NCBI GenBank assembly: GCA_946122785.1 | Contig: CAMGYJ010000009.1 | Location: 9,826,937-9,890,936, forward strand | Direction: 5' to 3' | Length of the DNA stretch: 64,000 nt | DNA from: Linum tenue | Taxonomy: Eukaryota; Streptophyta; Magnoliopsida; Malpighiales; Linaceae | Part shown: positions 22,896 to 33,332 of the stretch, in pieces | Position numbering within the stretch: the stretch's first letter is position 1 | Layout: each line of letters opens with the position of its first letter | Notes under the pieces: generated by a model | The model's database searches: none | What the model was told of the DNA's origin: nothing | Seen by the model: only the letters and a program-made list of their open reading frames with translations | Translations under genes and position numbers: made by a program

Positions 22896-25664
22896 TCAAC
22901 CAATGGGTATGGAAAGGTATCCAGAATACCCTCCCGAACAATTATAGAACGCATAACCTCCATCCAGCATATGAGTCACCTCTGCAGGGCCAGGTGTGCG
23001 AAAATTGGGTATGACCTTCTTATATTGCATGTTTGACCCTTTAGTGAGGCGTAGGTGGTACTGTAGCGCCTCAAGCAAGTACTCTTCCTGTTTCAATGTT
23101 AGTGAAGAAGGAATAATAACAGGAAGATTGAAATCCTTACCCAAATATCTATGCTTGAGGTGACCTGGCAAGGATTTCTGCCCTTGCTTTGATTTCAGAA
23201 TCTGAGCAGATAGGATAGGTGATAGTTCTTCGGATGGTCCACTATCACAGGAAGATGAATTTTTCCTTTCTCGAGCTCCACTTTCAAAGTCATCAAATGC
23301 ATCGTGATTATGATCAACTTGAAAGACATTAAAAATTTCCTCCTCCTTACCTACTCGGAATGTCAACTTCCCTCTCCCGACATCGATGAGTGCATCACCA
23401 GTGGCTAGAAAAGGTCTCCCAAGAATGAGAGGCACTCCCCGATCATCTTCCATCTCCAGAATTACAAAATCTGTTGGGATAATAAACTTCCCCACCTTCA
23501 CCAATACATTCTCCACCACTCCCTTTGGAAGTTTCACTGATCGATCGGCCAATTGGAGAGTGATCCGAGTAGGCTTAAGAACATCTCCCAATCCCAATTT
23601 CTTGTAGACTGAGTATGGCATTAAATTTATTCCTGCTCCAAGATCACAAAGTGATTTATTGAACTCTGTACCTCCAATGACACATGGAATGGTGAAGCTG
23701 CCCGGATCATCCCTCTTTTCTGGTAATTTATTCTGAATCACAGCACTACATTCAGAAGTAAGGGTTACCTTCTCCAGATCAGCCCATTTGCGCTTCTTCG
23801 TCAGCAACTCCCTTAAGAATTTAGCATATGTAGGCATCTGTTCAAGTGCCTCCGCCAACGGTATGTTGATATGAAGTTGCTTGAAGATATTCACAAATTT
23901 CTTGAAGTTTGGGTCTTCCATGGGCTTCATTAACCTTTGAGGGAATGGTGCGGGAGGTTCATAAGGCTTTACCTCTTCGCTCTTCAATTTTTCCACTTTT
24001 TGAGGTACACGGGCAGATTGCTTTTGCACAGGCAGATTGCATGTAGTTTGCCTGTGCAAGTCAGATTTTTCAGCTTTTGCACTTTCTTCATCCTCCATCT
24101 CTGCAGCTCCTTTGCCCTCCTTTTCTACTGGATTTTTCTTGCTCTTTGGATCCTCCAACTCCTTCCCACTCCTCAATGTGACTGCTACAACCATGGCATC
24201 CTTTGGATTCCTCTCGGTATTAGCCGGTAATGTCCCAGGAATCCTACCTTGCATATCCGCCAGAGTTTGAGCCATTTGTCCCATCTGCCTCTCCATAGCT
24301 AGCATAGACGATTGTAAATTATTGTTGATGGCTAGCTGTTGAGTGACAAATTGATCCAGGCCCTTCAGATTATTGTCGGTTTTCTGCATGTGAGCCAGAA
24401 GCAATTCTTCAAGTTGTGGTTTCTTCTCTTGTTGAGGTGGAGGTTGTTGTTTCTGCAAGCCTGGAGGTGGAATGTTGCGAGCACCAGTTGGGTTGTTGTT
24501 CGCCCAGGAAAAGTTAGGATGCTTCCTCCATTGTGGGTTGTAGGTATTCGAATACATACCACCCTGGCCTTGATTTCGCTGATTGTTGATATAGTGCACA
24601 TCTTCCATCTGATCAGCCACCAGTGGACATAGATCCCTATGATGAGCACCTTCACATAATTCGCAATAAGAAACCTCCTCCTGTCTACCAAGAGCCATCT
24701 TAGCCAACCTTCGTTCGAGTGCATCGAACTTGGAATCTAGCTTAGCATCAATCTTTGCTTCTAGACTTGCAACTCTGTCTATCTCATGCAAGCCTCCTCT
24801 TCTTCGAATGCTGGTCTCACTTCCCCATTCAGTATCTTCAGAGCATATCTTCTCCACCAGTTCATATGCTTCTGGTGCCTCCATTCTTGTGAAACCATTC
24901 CGGGAAGCATTATTCAGAGCATCTCGGAATTGTCTTCTGATTCCATTGAAGAAAATGGAAATCACGTTCCAATCTTCAAGACCGTGGCTCGGGCATCTCA
25001 TTAGAAGCTCCTTATAGCGCTCCCATGCCTCGGTCAGACTTTCGTCTTCAGCTTGTTTAAAAGTGACAATTTCCTCTTGCCTCTTCATTGCCTTGGCAGG
25101 AGGAAAGTACTTATCCAAAAAGGTCTTCTCAAGCTGACCCCATGTTGTGATGGAACGGGGTGTCAAGTTCTGGAACCAGTGTGATGCATTCCCTAGCAGA
25201 GAAAATGAGAACATCCGAAGACGGATGGCATCATCAGACACAGCCGGGCTCTTCATTGTGTCACAAATGTTTGCAAACCGGCGGAGATGTTCATGAGGAT
25301 CCTCGGTGCTGGCCCCTGAGAAGGTGTACCCATTAGTGATCATATTGATGAAGGCTGGAGCAATCTCCATGTTGGCATCCCCAGCCGGAATGACAACACA
25401 TGAAGCTCGGGTTCCAGTCCTCCGATTCAGACGAGCCCTGATCGAACGATCCTGTTCAGCCATGATGACAGGCTCGATGACGCGCGGCGGTGGTGTAGGT
25501 GGTGTAGGGACGACAGGTGATGAAGCCTGCCCTCTCTTGGTTAGGGAAGGCCTAGGAGTTGTGGTTGGCTGCTTCCCTAACTTGACCTGCTTCCTGTTCT
25601 GTCGGCAAGTCTTCTCGATCTCCGGGTCTAGTGGCAGTAAATCGCCGGTCGTCCTCCTAGGCAT
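22896..25664 (-). CDS. gag-pro: Athila-like Gag-protease polyprotein (922 aa)
   Basis: Uninterrupted ORF starting MPRRTTGDLLPLDPEIEKTC, the Athila Gag N-terminus. The gag domain is at about residues 105-270 (GNASHWFQNLTP, WGQLEKTFLDKYFPP, ESLTEAWERYKELL). A zinc-knuckle-like CELCEGAHHRDLC sits at 334-346. A lysine/glutamate-rich linker follows. A retroviral-type aspartic protease at about 655-790 has CDLGAGINLMP at 673-683, where DLG replaces the usual DTG/DSG (normal for this lineage), and VPLILGRPFL. After LPVIIPSSLT the RT normally follows. Here only about 60 poorly matching residues remain, possibly touching RT motif A (FYNCSGGYSGY, without the catalytic Asp). The element is thus non-autonomous, yet its gag-pro frame is intact and may still be translated. 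Confidence 0.9.
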   Translation of the reverse strand: MPRRTTGDLLPLDPEIEKTCRQNRKQVKLGKQPTTTPRPSLTKRGQASSPVVPTPPTPPPRVIEPVIMAEQDRSIRARLNRRTGTRASCVVIPAGDANMEIAPAFINMITNGYTFSGASTEDPHEHLRRFANICDTMKSPAVSDDAIRLRMFSFSLLGNASHWFQNLTPRSITTWGQLEKTFLDKYFPPAKAMKRQEEIVTFKQAEDESLTEAWERYKELLMRCPSHGLEDWNVISIFFNGIRRQFRDALNNASRNGFTRMEAPEAYELVEKICSEDTEWGSETSIRRRGGLHEIDRVASLEAKIDAKLDSKFDALERRLAKMALGRQEEVSYCELCEGAHHRDLCPLVADQMEDVHYINNQRNQGQGGMYSNTYNPQWRKHPNFSWANNNPTGARNIPPPGLQKQQPPPQQEKKPQLEELLLAHMQKTDNNLKGLDQFVTQQLAINNNLQSSMLAMERQMGQMAQTLADMQGRIPGTLPANTERNPKDAMVVAVTLRSGKELEDPKSKKNPVEKEGKGAAEMEDEESAKAEKSDLHRQTTCNLPVQKQSARVPQKVEKLKSEEVKPYEPPAPFPQRLMKPMEDPNFKKFVNIFKQLHINIPLAEALEQMPTYAKFLRELLTKKRKWADLEKVTLTSECSAVIQNKLPEKRDDPGSFTIPCVIGGTEFNKSLCDLGAGINLMPYSVYKKLGLGDVLKPTRITLQLADRSVKLPKGVVENVLVKVGKFIIPTDFVILEMEDDRGVPLILGRPFLATGDALIDVGRGKLTFRVGKEEEIFNVFQVDHNHDAFDDFESGARERKNSSSCDSGPSEELSPILSAQILKSKQGQKSLPGHLKHRYLGKDFNLPVIIPSSLTLKQEEYLLEALQYHLRLTKGSNMQYKKVIPNFRTPGPAEVTHMLDGGYAFYNCSGGYSGYLSIPIG
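24024..24059. repeat. Inverted repeat inside gag-pro
   Basis: TTGCACAGGCAGATTGCA and its imperfect mirror TGTAGTTTGCCTGTGCAA. It encodes about residues 536-548 (LHRQTTCNLPVQK) in a linker, without breaking the frame. Confidence 0.8.
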
Positions 25665-25758
25665 GCACGAGGAGGATAAACCTGAAAATTCTTCTGCACA
25701 CTAACACCCAGATCAAAATAGTTCACTCACAAAAATCAACAAAAATAAGGTATGGCAG

Positions 25759-25776
25759 TCCCCGGCAACGGCGCCA
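25759..25776 (-). promoter_or_regulatory. Primer binding site, tRNA-Asp
   Basis: Minus-strand TGGCGCCGTTGCCGGGGA, six bases inside the end of the 5' LTR, identical to the site at 17254-17271. Confidence 0.93.
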
Positions 25777-25782
25777 AAAACT

Positions 25783-27069
25783 TGATAGGGCAAAAGCGTA
25801 TAGCTTCAATTCCTATCTTGTAGTAAACCGGAAAGTCCGGGTATCGTCTCTCAGGGACTGGTACAACCTTATATTCTATCAATTTTATGAACAAACTATA
25901 AGTGAAAATGGTTTAATGAGATTATTAACTACTAGCAAAATAATTAAACTAATTAAGCAAAGTAAAATGATCGGGAGAAATTCAATGGAGAAAGCTCTGG
26001 GAGAAACACCAGGACTCACTACCTATCATATCCAGATTAATTCACATATTCCAATCAATTTAATCCATATCTCTACAGCCAGGATATCACTACTGTGCTA
26101 GCTATCCCTGTCGGGAATTACTACGTACTAAATAATCAATTCAAATCCTACTGTCGTAGCTCAATGAATTAACTATATAGCCTGAAGAACGATATCCCAA
26201 TCAAGACCGCATAGTACCTTATTTAATCCACTGTCGCTTCGATAAGTTACCATGTCACATGAAATAGGTTCAGTTATTAGGGTTTCACTGTCGCTAATAA
26301 CCTAATTAACTACGATTCATTGTATTGGTGGCCAGTCAACACAAAGCATTAAACAATTTCATGCAATAGAGATTGGAAGAAAAGAAATACGAATCAATCC
26401 ATCAAATCAAGAAATAGCTACATCCTATAGTGTTTCCCCCAGAAATTGGGGTTTAGTTCATGATAAAAATAAAGCACTTAATCATGTGTATAATCATCAT
26501 CGAATCGATGCAAAAAAAGAAAAAATACTGATATTTCTTCCCGCTGCTCCACTCGTTCTGCTCCGCAGCTCGCGATCGCCCCCGCTACGCTGCGCCCTCT
26601 TCCTTTTCTTTTTCCCACCAGAATTCCGTCCCTTTCTCCCCCAAAAGCCAAAGACACCCCCCAATTAAAAGTCCCCTAGTTCCGTGCCTTTTGTTCCCTG
26701 TCCCAAAAAATTGCTCTCACTAATTAATTCCTCCTCCGACAAGCTTCCACTTCCCTTCACGACAAGCCCAGGACCCAGGCCCAAAAAGAATCCCCAGCCC
26801 GTAAAAGTCCAGTCCCGGTTCAACTCCTCAATAAGGTCCGGTCCAATTAATAAATAAATGTACATCCAGTCCACTTGAATTATTCTATCCACCAATGCAA
26901 ATTTCTCGTTTCATTTACCTGAAATATATAAAATATTTGGCACTTGATGGTAATGGTTTTGCAACCATTCCATAGTCAATTAGGCTTCGAACAAGCAATA
27001 TATGTCTCAAACATATCATGCAATTAGCACATTAAACACACAAAATCAATATGTTTTCGACAATTATCA
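25783..27069 (-). repeat. 5' LTR of the minus-strand Athila-like element
   Basis: On the minus strand it starts TGATAATTGTCGAAAACATA and ends TTTTGCCCTATCA, 1287 bp. Followed by the primer site. About 500 bp in its middle (26500-26930) differ strongly from the 3' LTR. Confidence 0.85.
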
Positions 27070-27530
27070 GGGATCGGGAATTTTGCCCTCCTGTCCTCGA
27101 GAGATGGTAGCGGTTCATCTTCCGGCCGACTGGTTCAATAAAAGCTTTCTAATTTCCTTTTTCTTCCCCAGATTCGCGTTTCTTATTAACCAAACCAACT
27201 TCAATCTCGGTTCGAAACGTCTCCAAGAGACAGAACGACGTCGCCGCTAATGCTGTTATTTATGAACCTAACGGCCCGGCCCAACTTATGACTTGAACAA
27301 TTTGGGCCACGTCGGCCTTTCCAAACAAGCTTCCTTCTTTCGCTCCCTTCTTCTTCTCCTCTCAACACGACACTCTGTTTCGACTTTCGAGAGAATAATG
27401 GGATCATACCAATTGGATCGTGGCAGCCCAAGACGAGTCTCGAACTTAGATCTCGATTAGTAGGCCCACCGTAGGGCTCTTGGGCCCATTGTGATATTAG
27501 TAATATCAGATTCAGCCTTAATTGATGCTT
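27070..27530. other. Unassigned sequence
   Basis: About 460 bp with no convincing ORF. It contains GGCCCGGCCCAA and two GGGCCCA-type stretches (27455-27490), and CT-rich text near 27340. It could be an old promoter or gene edge cut off by the flanking elements. Confidence 0.3.
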
Positions 27531-29326
27531 AATACACTTGCATAGCCATAATTATCCACTTTATGACAATAATAGCCAAATTTTGAAAAATACACAGATG
27601 TAGCCACATTTTTTAAACTTGTTTGACTAATTTAGCCATTTCCGTTAAGAACATTAACACCGTTAGAAAAATTGTCAATAACATTAAAGAAATGCTTATG
27701 TGGATGCCACTCAGCTTCCACATCAGCCCCAACACACCATTTCATGCCACCTTGTCACCATGTCACATTCAATTTTCAAAATAAAAAAAATAAAACTATT
27801 TTTCACTAAATTTGTTTTGTCCTTCCATCGTATCATCTTCTCCGTGGTATTCATCTCCGTCGCCGCTCAGTTGCTTGAAGTCCGACAAGAAGAAGCGCCA
27901 GCGGGACAGATCGTATTCATCTTCTCCATCATTTTCCCAGCTTATCTTTCCACTATGCTTTCGCAGCTGCTGCTCCTTTATGGATTTCTCAACCATCTTC
28001 TCTCTCAACTCTCCGACTAGATCTACACAACAACCACCGCCATCTGCTGAAATACCAGCACTAACAACACTTTTTCATCCTCTTCCTCTCTCAATCGCCA
28101 TCTGCGTCATCAATGTCATCCTTCACCCCTGCGGCGGATATGAGAGTTGTGTAGGAGAGACAGATATCCTACCTGCAAAACAAGGACAAGGCCGGTGGAG
28201 AAGAGAAGAAATAGGGGCAAGGTCGACACTTGAGAACTGAGATTGGGGTTCTTCTTAGGTCGATTGAAAGAGAGAAGAATGGTTTGGATTTGGGTTCATT
28301 GTCGTTTTGAGCTCTCACAAAACCATTGTCGTCGCTTGCGTCATCCTCTCATCTTCTGCTCTTTTTTCAATTTTATCTCCCCAAACACCTTCCATGTACC
28401 TTCGCGTCGGATTTCCACCTCGATCCTTTGATACTTCTGCAAATCTATTGCAAACTCCAAAACCTAGAATCAGTAGATGAAAAAGAATCCAAACCCAGAA
28501 ACCTACCACCCAAATCGAAGAAAACCCCAAAACTCCAATCCTGATTTTTCATTCTTCCCCAATGATTGAACTTGAAGAAGAAATCCAAAACTACAATCGA
28601 AGAAACCCAAAACTCTAATCGAGGATCTGGAGCCTCTGTTTCTTCGCCGATGGGGAACAAAACCAGAGCAAAAGAGCATAATGCAGATCGATGAGCATTA
28701 ACTTATAGAGTGTTGCTGGAGAAGAGATCGAATGGAAGGGCAAAGGGACTGAGAGTCTTCTGATGATTTAGTGAGAGAAAGCAAATGAGTGATGAGAGGC
28801 TTTGATTTCAGAAGCCTTAGTTTTGGAGAATGAAGAAGAAAAGGACCAAGGCTAGGGTTACGGAGAAAGTGGCGGAAGAGATAGAGAGGTAGTAGATGAG
28901 AGAAAGTGGAGATGGAAAGAATAAGAAGACATAGGTGATCGTCGATTAAGTTTATCAGCGTAATCCGAGCAAAATGAAAAGAGAAAGACGGTGGACGGTG
29001 GACACCGGAGGGAAACGGAGGAGCTGGGTTCCGGCTCGTTTGCGGCAGAGGTATTTTACCCGAAAAGAAGTCACTCTCTTCCTTCTTTCTTTTCTTTTCT
29101 TCTCTTTTCTGTATTTTTTATTTTTCAGTTAATTATAAAAAAAGAAAGAACAATGCCAACATGGCAAAGTCCAGATAAAAAGTTGCCACATCAGCAAAAA
29201 ATGTTAGTCCGGTCAGCATTATTTATGGTGCCGTTAAAGTTATTAACGGAATGGCTATATATATGTATTTTTCAAAATTGGCTATTGTTGTCACAAAGTG
29301 CAAATTTGTGGCTATGAGAGTGTATT
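27531..29326. mobile_element. Foldback / MULE-like non-autonomous DNA transposon
   Basis: Long terminal inverted repeats of roughly 170-190 bp. The left end AATACACTTGCATAGCC and the right end, read inverted, AATACACTCTCATAGCC match; further in, GACAATAATAGCCAAATTTT matches GACAACAATAGCCAATTTT, and both sides carry a TTAACGG phrase. The ~1.4-kb interior has several short frames but no transposase or recognised domain. No 9-10 bp target duplication was found. The right end abuts LINE coding sequence. Confidence 0.75.
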
Positions 29327-29969
29327 TTGCCGAGGCCATTGGCGCTTCTCAGGAATATATGGGTGGCCGGAGGATGGTGATAAATGGAGGACTTGGGAGC
29401 TCATTAGAAGATTGGCGGCTCAGTGGGAAGGCCCGTGGTTGTGTGGAGGTGACCTTAATCAAGTTCGCTGCTTGGAGGAGAAGAGAGGTGGTCGGGGGAT
29501 AGTAGATGATGTGATGATCGGATTTGATGAGTGCCTCCAGGAGGTCGGGCTGTCGGACCTTGGTTTCCAAGGTTACCCCTTTACTTGGGAAAATAGACGG
29601 ACTGGGAGTGCATTTATAGAGGAGCGGTTGGATCGGTTTGTGGCTTCCGAAGAGTGGGGTAATCTTTTCTGTTCTGCCCGGGTTCTGCATATGGATCGAG
29701 AACGATCGGACCACCGACCCTTGATTTGTGACACAAATGGGGAGGCGGATGGTGAACCTAAGTGGGGATGGTCGTTTAAATACGAACCTCACTGGGCTAA
29801 GCACTCAAAGTGCCCGGAAGTTGTGGAAGAGGCTTGGAAGGAGGTCCTGGGAGCGGACACACTAACTAAGCTTCTCTTTTGCAGGTCAAAGCTTGAAAAT
29901 TGGAGCAAAGCTACATTCCCACAATTTGGGAAACATAGAGCAAGAATCAAAAAGCCATGGGGCCATTGA
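29327..29969 (+). pseudogene. LINE AP-type endonuclease fragment
   Basis: Reads GHWRFSGIYGWPE, then WLCGGDLNQV, GFQGYPFTWENRR and RERSDHRPLICDT, the order of motifs in the APE-like endonuclease of plant L1 LINEs, where the SDH motif is catalytic. The N-terminal part is missing. The frame then breaks before the RT. Confidence 0.88.
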
Positions 29970-31566
29970 TAGACAACAGCGATCTGTGGTGAGCGAAAAC
30001 CAATGCTGGCAATTGGAGCAAGAGCTGGCGGAACTTGAAGCAAATGAGGAGCTCTACTGGAGTCAGCGTTCAAGGGCGGATTGGCTCTGGGGTGGTGACA
30101 AAAACACTGCTTTTTCCACAGGAAAGCATCCGCCAGACGCAGAAGGAACATGATCCACAAGATTAGGGACAGCTCGGGAATATGGCACACGACGCAGGAC
30201 CAAATATTTGGTTGTTTTATTAACTATTTTTCCAGTTTGTTCACAGCTTCAAGCCCGCCAGCCGAGACGCCAGTTCTTGACGCTATCCAGCTCTCGGTTA
30301 CATCGGAACAAAACATGGACCTGCTGCGACCTTTCGACAGAGAGGAGGTCCACCGTGCCCTCAAACAAATGGGTTCGAGGAAGGCGCCAGGAGTGGATGG
30401 CTTTTCAGCTCTGTTTTTCAAGAATCATTGGTCAGTGGTGGGCGATGACGTGACCAACGCGGTACTACAAATTCTTGAAGGAGGATCGATGCCCCCACTT
30501 TTAAATCATACTCTTATCGCGTTGATCCCGAAGATAAAGGAGCCAGCCGCCCCCCCAAGATTTCCGACCTATTACTTTGTGCAATGTGTTGTACAAATTA
30601 GTGGCAAAAGTCCTTGCTAACCGGCTGAAGGGTGTTTTGGATCTTGTGATTTCGCAGGAACAGAGTGTGTTTGTCCCAGGAAGGTTTATTACAGACAACA
30701 TCATGGCGGCTTTTGAATGCTTTCATACAATGAAGGCGAAGTCGAGGACGGGACCGGGAATGTTTGCTGCAAAAATTGACATGGTCAAAGCCTACGATCG
30801 GGTGGAGTGGCATTTTCTAGAGGGAGTCATGAACCGTATGGGTTTTGATCAAAGATGGATCGATTTAATCATGAAGTGTGTTCGCACAGTTTCCTACTCT
30901 GTCCTAGTGAATGGTCATCAATCGGAGGTATTTGTTCCGAGCCGGGGTCTGAGACAAGGTGATCCTCTCTCACCATACCTGTTCTTGTTCTGTGCCGAGG
31001 GGCTCTCTGCCATTACAAAGGCAGCTGTCCGAGAAAAGCGACTCCATGGAATTCAACCGGCTCGTGGAGCCCCAACCATCTCACATCTCTTTTTCGCAGA
31101 TGACTCTGTGTTTTTTTGTAGGGCGACTGAGCAGGAAAGCGAAGTATTGAAGCATATTCTGGAAATGTACGAGAGGGAATCGGGCCAACATGTTAGTTTC
31201 CCAAAGTCAGCTGTTTCTTTCAGTGAGAAGGTCACCCCTCACCGGCGGCTGATGGTTGCGGGCACCCTTCAAATGAAACTGGTTGAAAAGCATGACAAGT
31301 ACTTGGGCTTGCAAACAGTCGTAGGCCGATCTAAAAAGGAGATATTCTCTGGATTAGTGGAGCGTATTCGAAAGAAGTTGAAGGGATGGAAAGAGAAAAC
31401 TCTATCGATGGCGGGTAGAGAGACGCTTATCAAGGTTGTGGCTCAAACGCAACTCACCTATGCCATGTCCGTGTTTCGTGTTCCAGCCTCAATCACCAAC
31501 GACGTTCATAGCCTTATTACGAACTTCTATTGGGGGCAGAAGGGGACGGAGAGACGGGTTCACTAG
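29893..31566 (+). pseudogene. LINE reverse transcriptase region
   Basis: Two shifted frames cover the linker (to about 30600), with KQMGSRKAPGVDGFSALFFK. The main RT frame (30577-31566) has RPITLCNVLYK-like text, AKIDMVKAYDRVEW (motif A Asp), SRGLRQGDPLSPYLF (motif B) and SHLFFADDSVFF (the FADD active site). All key RT residues are visible. The frame ends at a TAG where plant LINEs have Trp (HWLRREG). Confidence 0.9.
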
Positions 31567-33135
31567 CTAAGGAGGGAGGGGATGTTGTTTCCTAAGGAGG
31601 AGGGTGGATTAGGTTATCGGAACCTTGAAGGTTTCAATACTGCTATGCTTGCTAAGTAATTGTGGAGGTTATTCAAGCGGCCATCCTCCCTCATTGCCCG
31701 AATTTTGAAAGCAAAATATCATAAGCACACTTCGGTGCTGGATGCACACGCTGGCCCCCGGGCGAGCTTTATATGGCGGAGCTTGATGAGCGCTCAAGAA
31801 TTTCTATGCGGGGGCTTGCGGTGGAGGATCGGGGATGGGTCGGACGTGAAAATTTGGGGAGATAGTTGGCTTCCTGGTGGATCGCCTGCCTTCGTGGATT
31901 CGGCTCCTAGGAATCTACCCGCAGACGCTACAGTCCGCCAACTCATTGAACCTGATACGGAGCAGTGGGATTGGGAAATGATCACGTCATGTATGTCGGT
32001 GGAGGCACGCCAGAGGGTGCTACAAATTCCCCTCCGTGAGCATGGGGAAAGAGATAAGCAGATATGGGCTGAGAATGAATCGGGAGAATACACTGTCAAA
32101 GATGGATACAAGAGGTGGTTCAAGAACTTAGTGGATAAAAATCAGCTAGTTCCATTTGGAGACGTGGAGATTTGGAAGAAGCTGTGGGCGCTGAGAATCC
32201 CTCCAAAGACCAAGCATTTTATGTGGAGGTTTATGCGCGGCATTCTTCCTACGGGCGATAAGATGAGTACGAGGAGCAGGAGGTGGAACGACAAGTGCTC
32301 TTTCTGTGGGCTCTCCGAAACGCAAGCTCACCTGTTCGGGTATTGCGAATGGAGCTCTCGGCTATGGCGGCAATCTGACCTGGTCGAGTGCTTCAAACTA
32401 AGAACGTCGGATGACTACTACAAATGGGCGAAAGATGTGATGGAGGTTAGGAAGGAAGAGGAGTTTGAATCATGGTGTGTCACACTTTGGTTTATGTGGC
32501 GGGAGCGTAATGCTCACTTATTTAATGGACAGAAGCTGAAGGAGCAAGACATCATTCCCCGATCAAAGCTTTTCCTTGAAGATTATCGTGTCCATCAATC
32601 TCGAACAGGAATTCTCTCGGAAGACGAACATCAATCCAGATGGATCCCACCCGCTGCAGGTCGGGTAAAAATCAATACGGATGCGACAATTTTTCGGGAT
32701 GGAGGGATTGGTTTGGGTATGGTAGCACGAGGCACAAATGGCCAGTTCTTGATGGCTGCGAACAAGAGGATCCGTGGAAGTTGGGCTGTGGAAGAAGCTG
32801 AAGCTCTTGCAGCAGAATTTGGCGTGCAGCTCGCGAAACAGCAAAACCTTCGGAACCCCATCTTGGAGACTGATAGCCTTAATCTAGTCAGTAAGATTGA
32901 TGAGGCAGAGCAGATTGAGTCAGAAATTGGAGTTGTGTGTCGAAGCATCAGACGATATCTTGAGGAGTCCGGCTTGGGATCTTGGCAGCATGTTCACCGC
33001 GAAGGCAATACGGCAGCGCATCGTATGGCTCACTTGGAATCGCGTTGGGACGAACGGGTAGTCTGGATTGATAGCCCTCCAACTTTTTTGGTTAATCAGT
33101 TAGTGTTGGATAATGTAGCCGCTTATACTGGTTAA
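31567..33135 (+). pseudogene. LINE zf-RVT and RNase H C-terminal region
   Basis: After a TAA at 31657-31659 (CAA expected in AKQLW) the frame is open to 33135. It has WRIGDGSDVKIWGDSWLPG, a zf-RVT module (IWKKLWALRIPPKTKHFMWR, CSFCGLSETQAHLFGYC) and an RNase H domain starting INTDATIFRDGGIGLGMVAR with a later ETDSL; several acidic catalytic residues are retained. Confidence 0.88.
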
Positions 33136-33265
33136 TACGGAGCTTCACAGATTCCCATAAAAAAAAAGAACAATCCCGTTTGTTGCACATCTCCTTCAAT
33201 TATTATTCACAATATAATCATGCATCAAAGGAAAATTAAACACAAACTTTTAAAGTATAAGCTCG

Positions 33266-33283
33266 ATGGACAAATAATTGATC
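33266..33283. repeat. Target-site duplication, left copy
   Basis: ATGGACAAATAATTGATC, repeated exactly at 35679-35696 on the other side of the minus-strand LINE. Confidence 0.95.
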
Positions 33284-33332
33284 TTTTTTTTTTGACAAAA
33301 GATAATCTTATATTGATTCAAAAAATAGATAA

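Larger units (their letters stand above)
19830..27069 (-). mobile_element. Athila-like LTR retrotransposon, pol-less
   Basis: Minus-strand order: 5' LTR (27069-25783), tRNA-Asp primer site, gag-protease ORF (25664-22896), non-coding 3' region, polypurine tract, 3' LTR (21244-19830). No RT, RNase H or integrase domain is present. The two LTRs are 1287 and 1415 bp and strongly diverged in part of their length. The flanks (GCTGC on the left, GGGAT on the right) are not a target duplication. This suggests a recombinant of two related elements. Confidence 0.85.
29327..33168 (+). mobile_element. L1-type LINE, 5' truncated and mutated
   Basis: Plus-strand order is endonuclease, reverse transcriptase, zf-RVT and RNase H domains, ending in a short A-rich tail (33159-33168). 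The 5' end, including ORF1 and the start of the endonuclease, is missing and abuts the foldback element. Frameshifts near 29950-30150 and 30580 and stops at 31564 and 31657 make it inactive. Confidence 0.9.

Noticed and set aside
19825..27074. Target duplication for the minus-strand Athila-like element
   Set aside because: GCTGC on the left and GGGAT on the right do not match, so no clean insertion site can be claimed.
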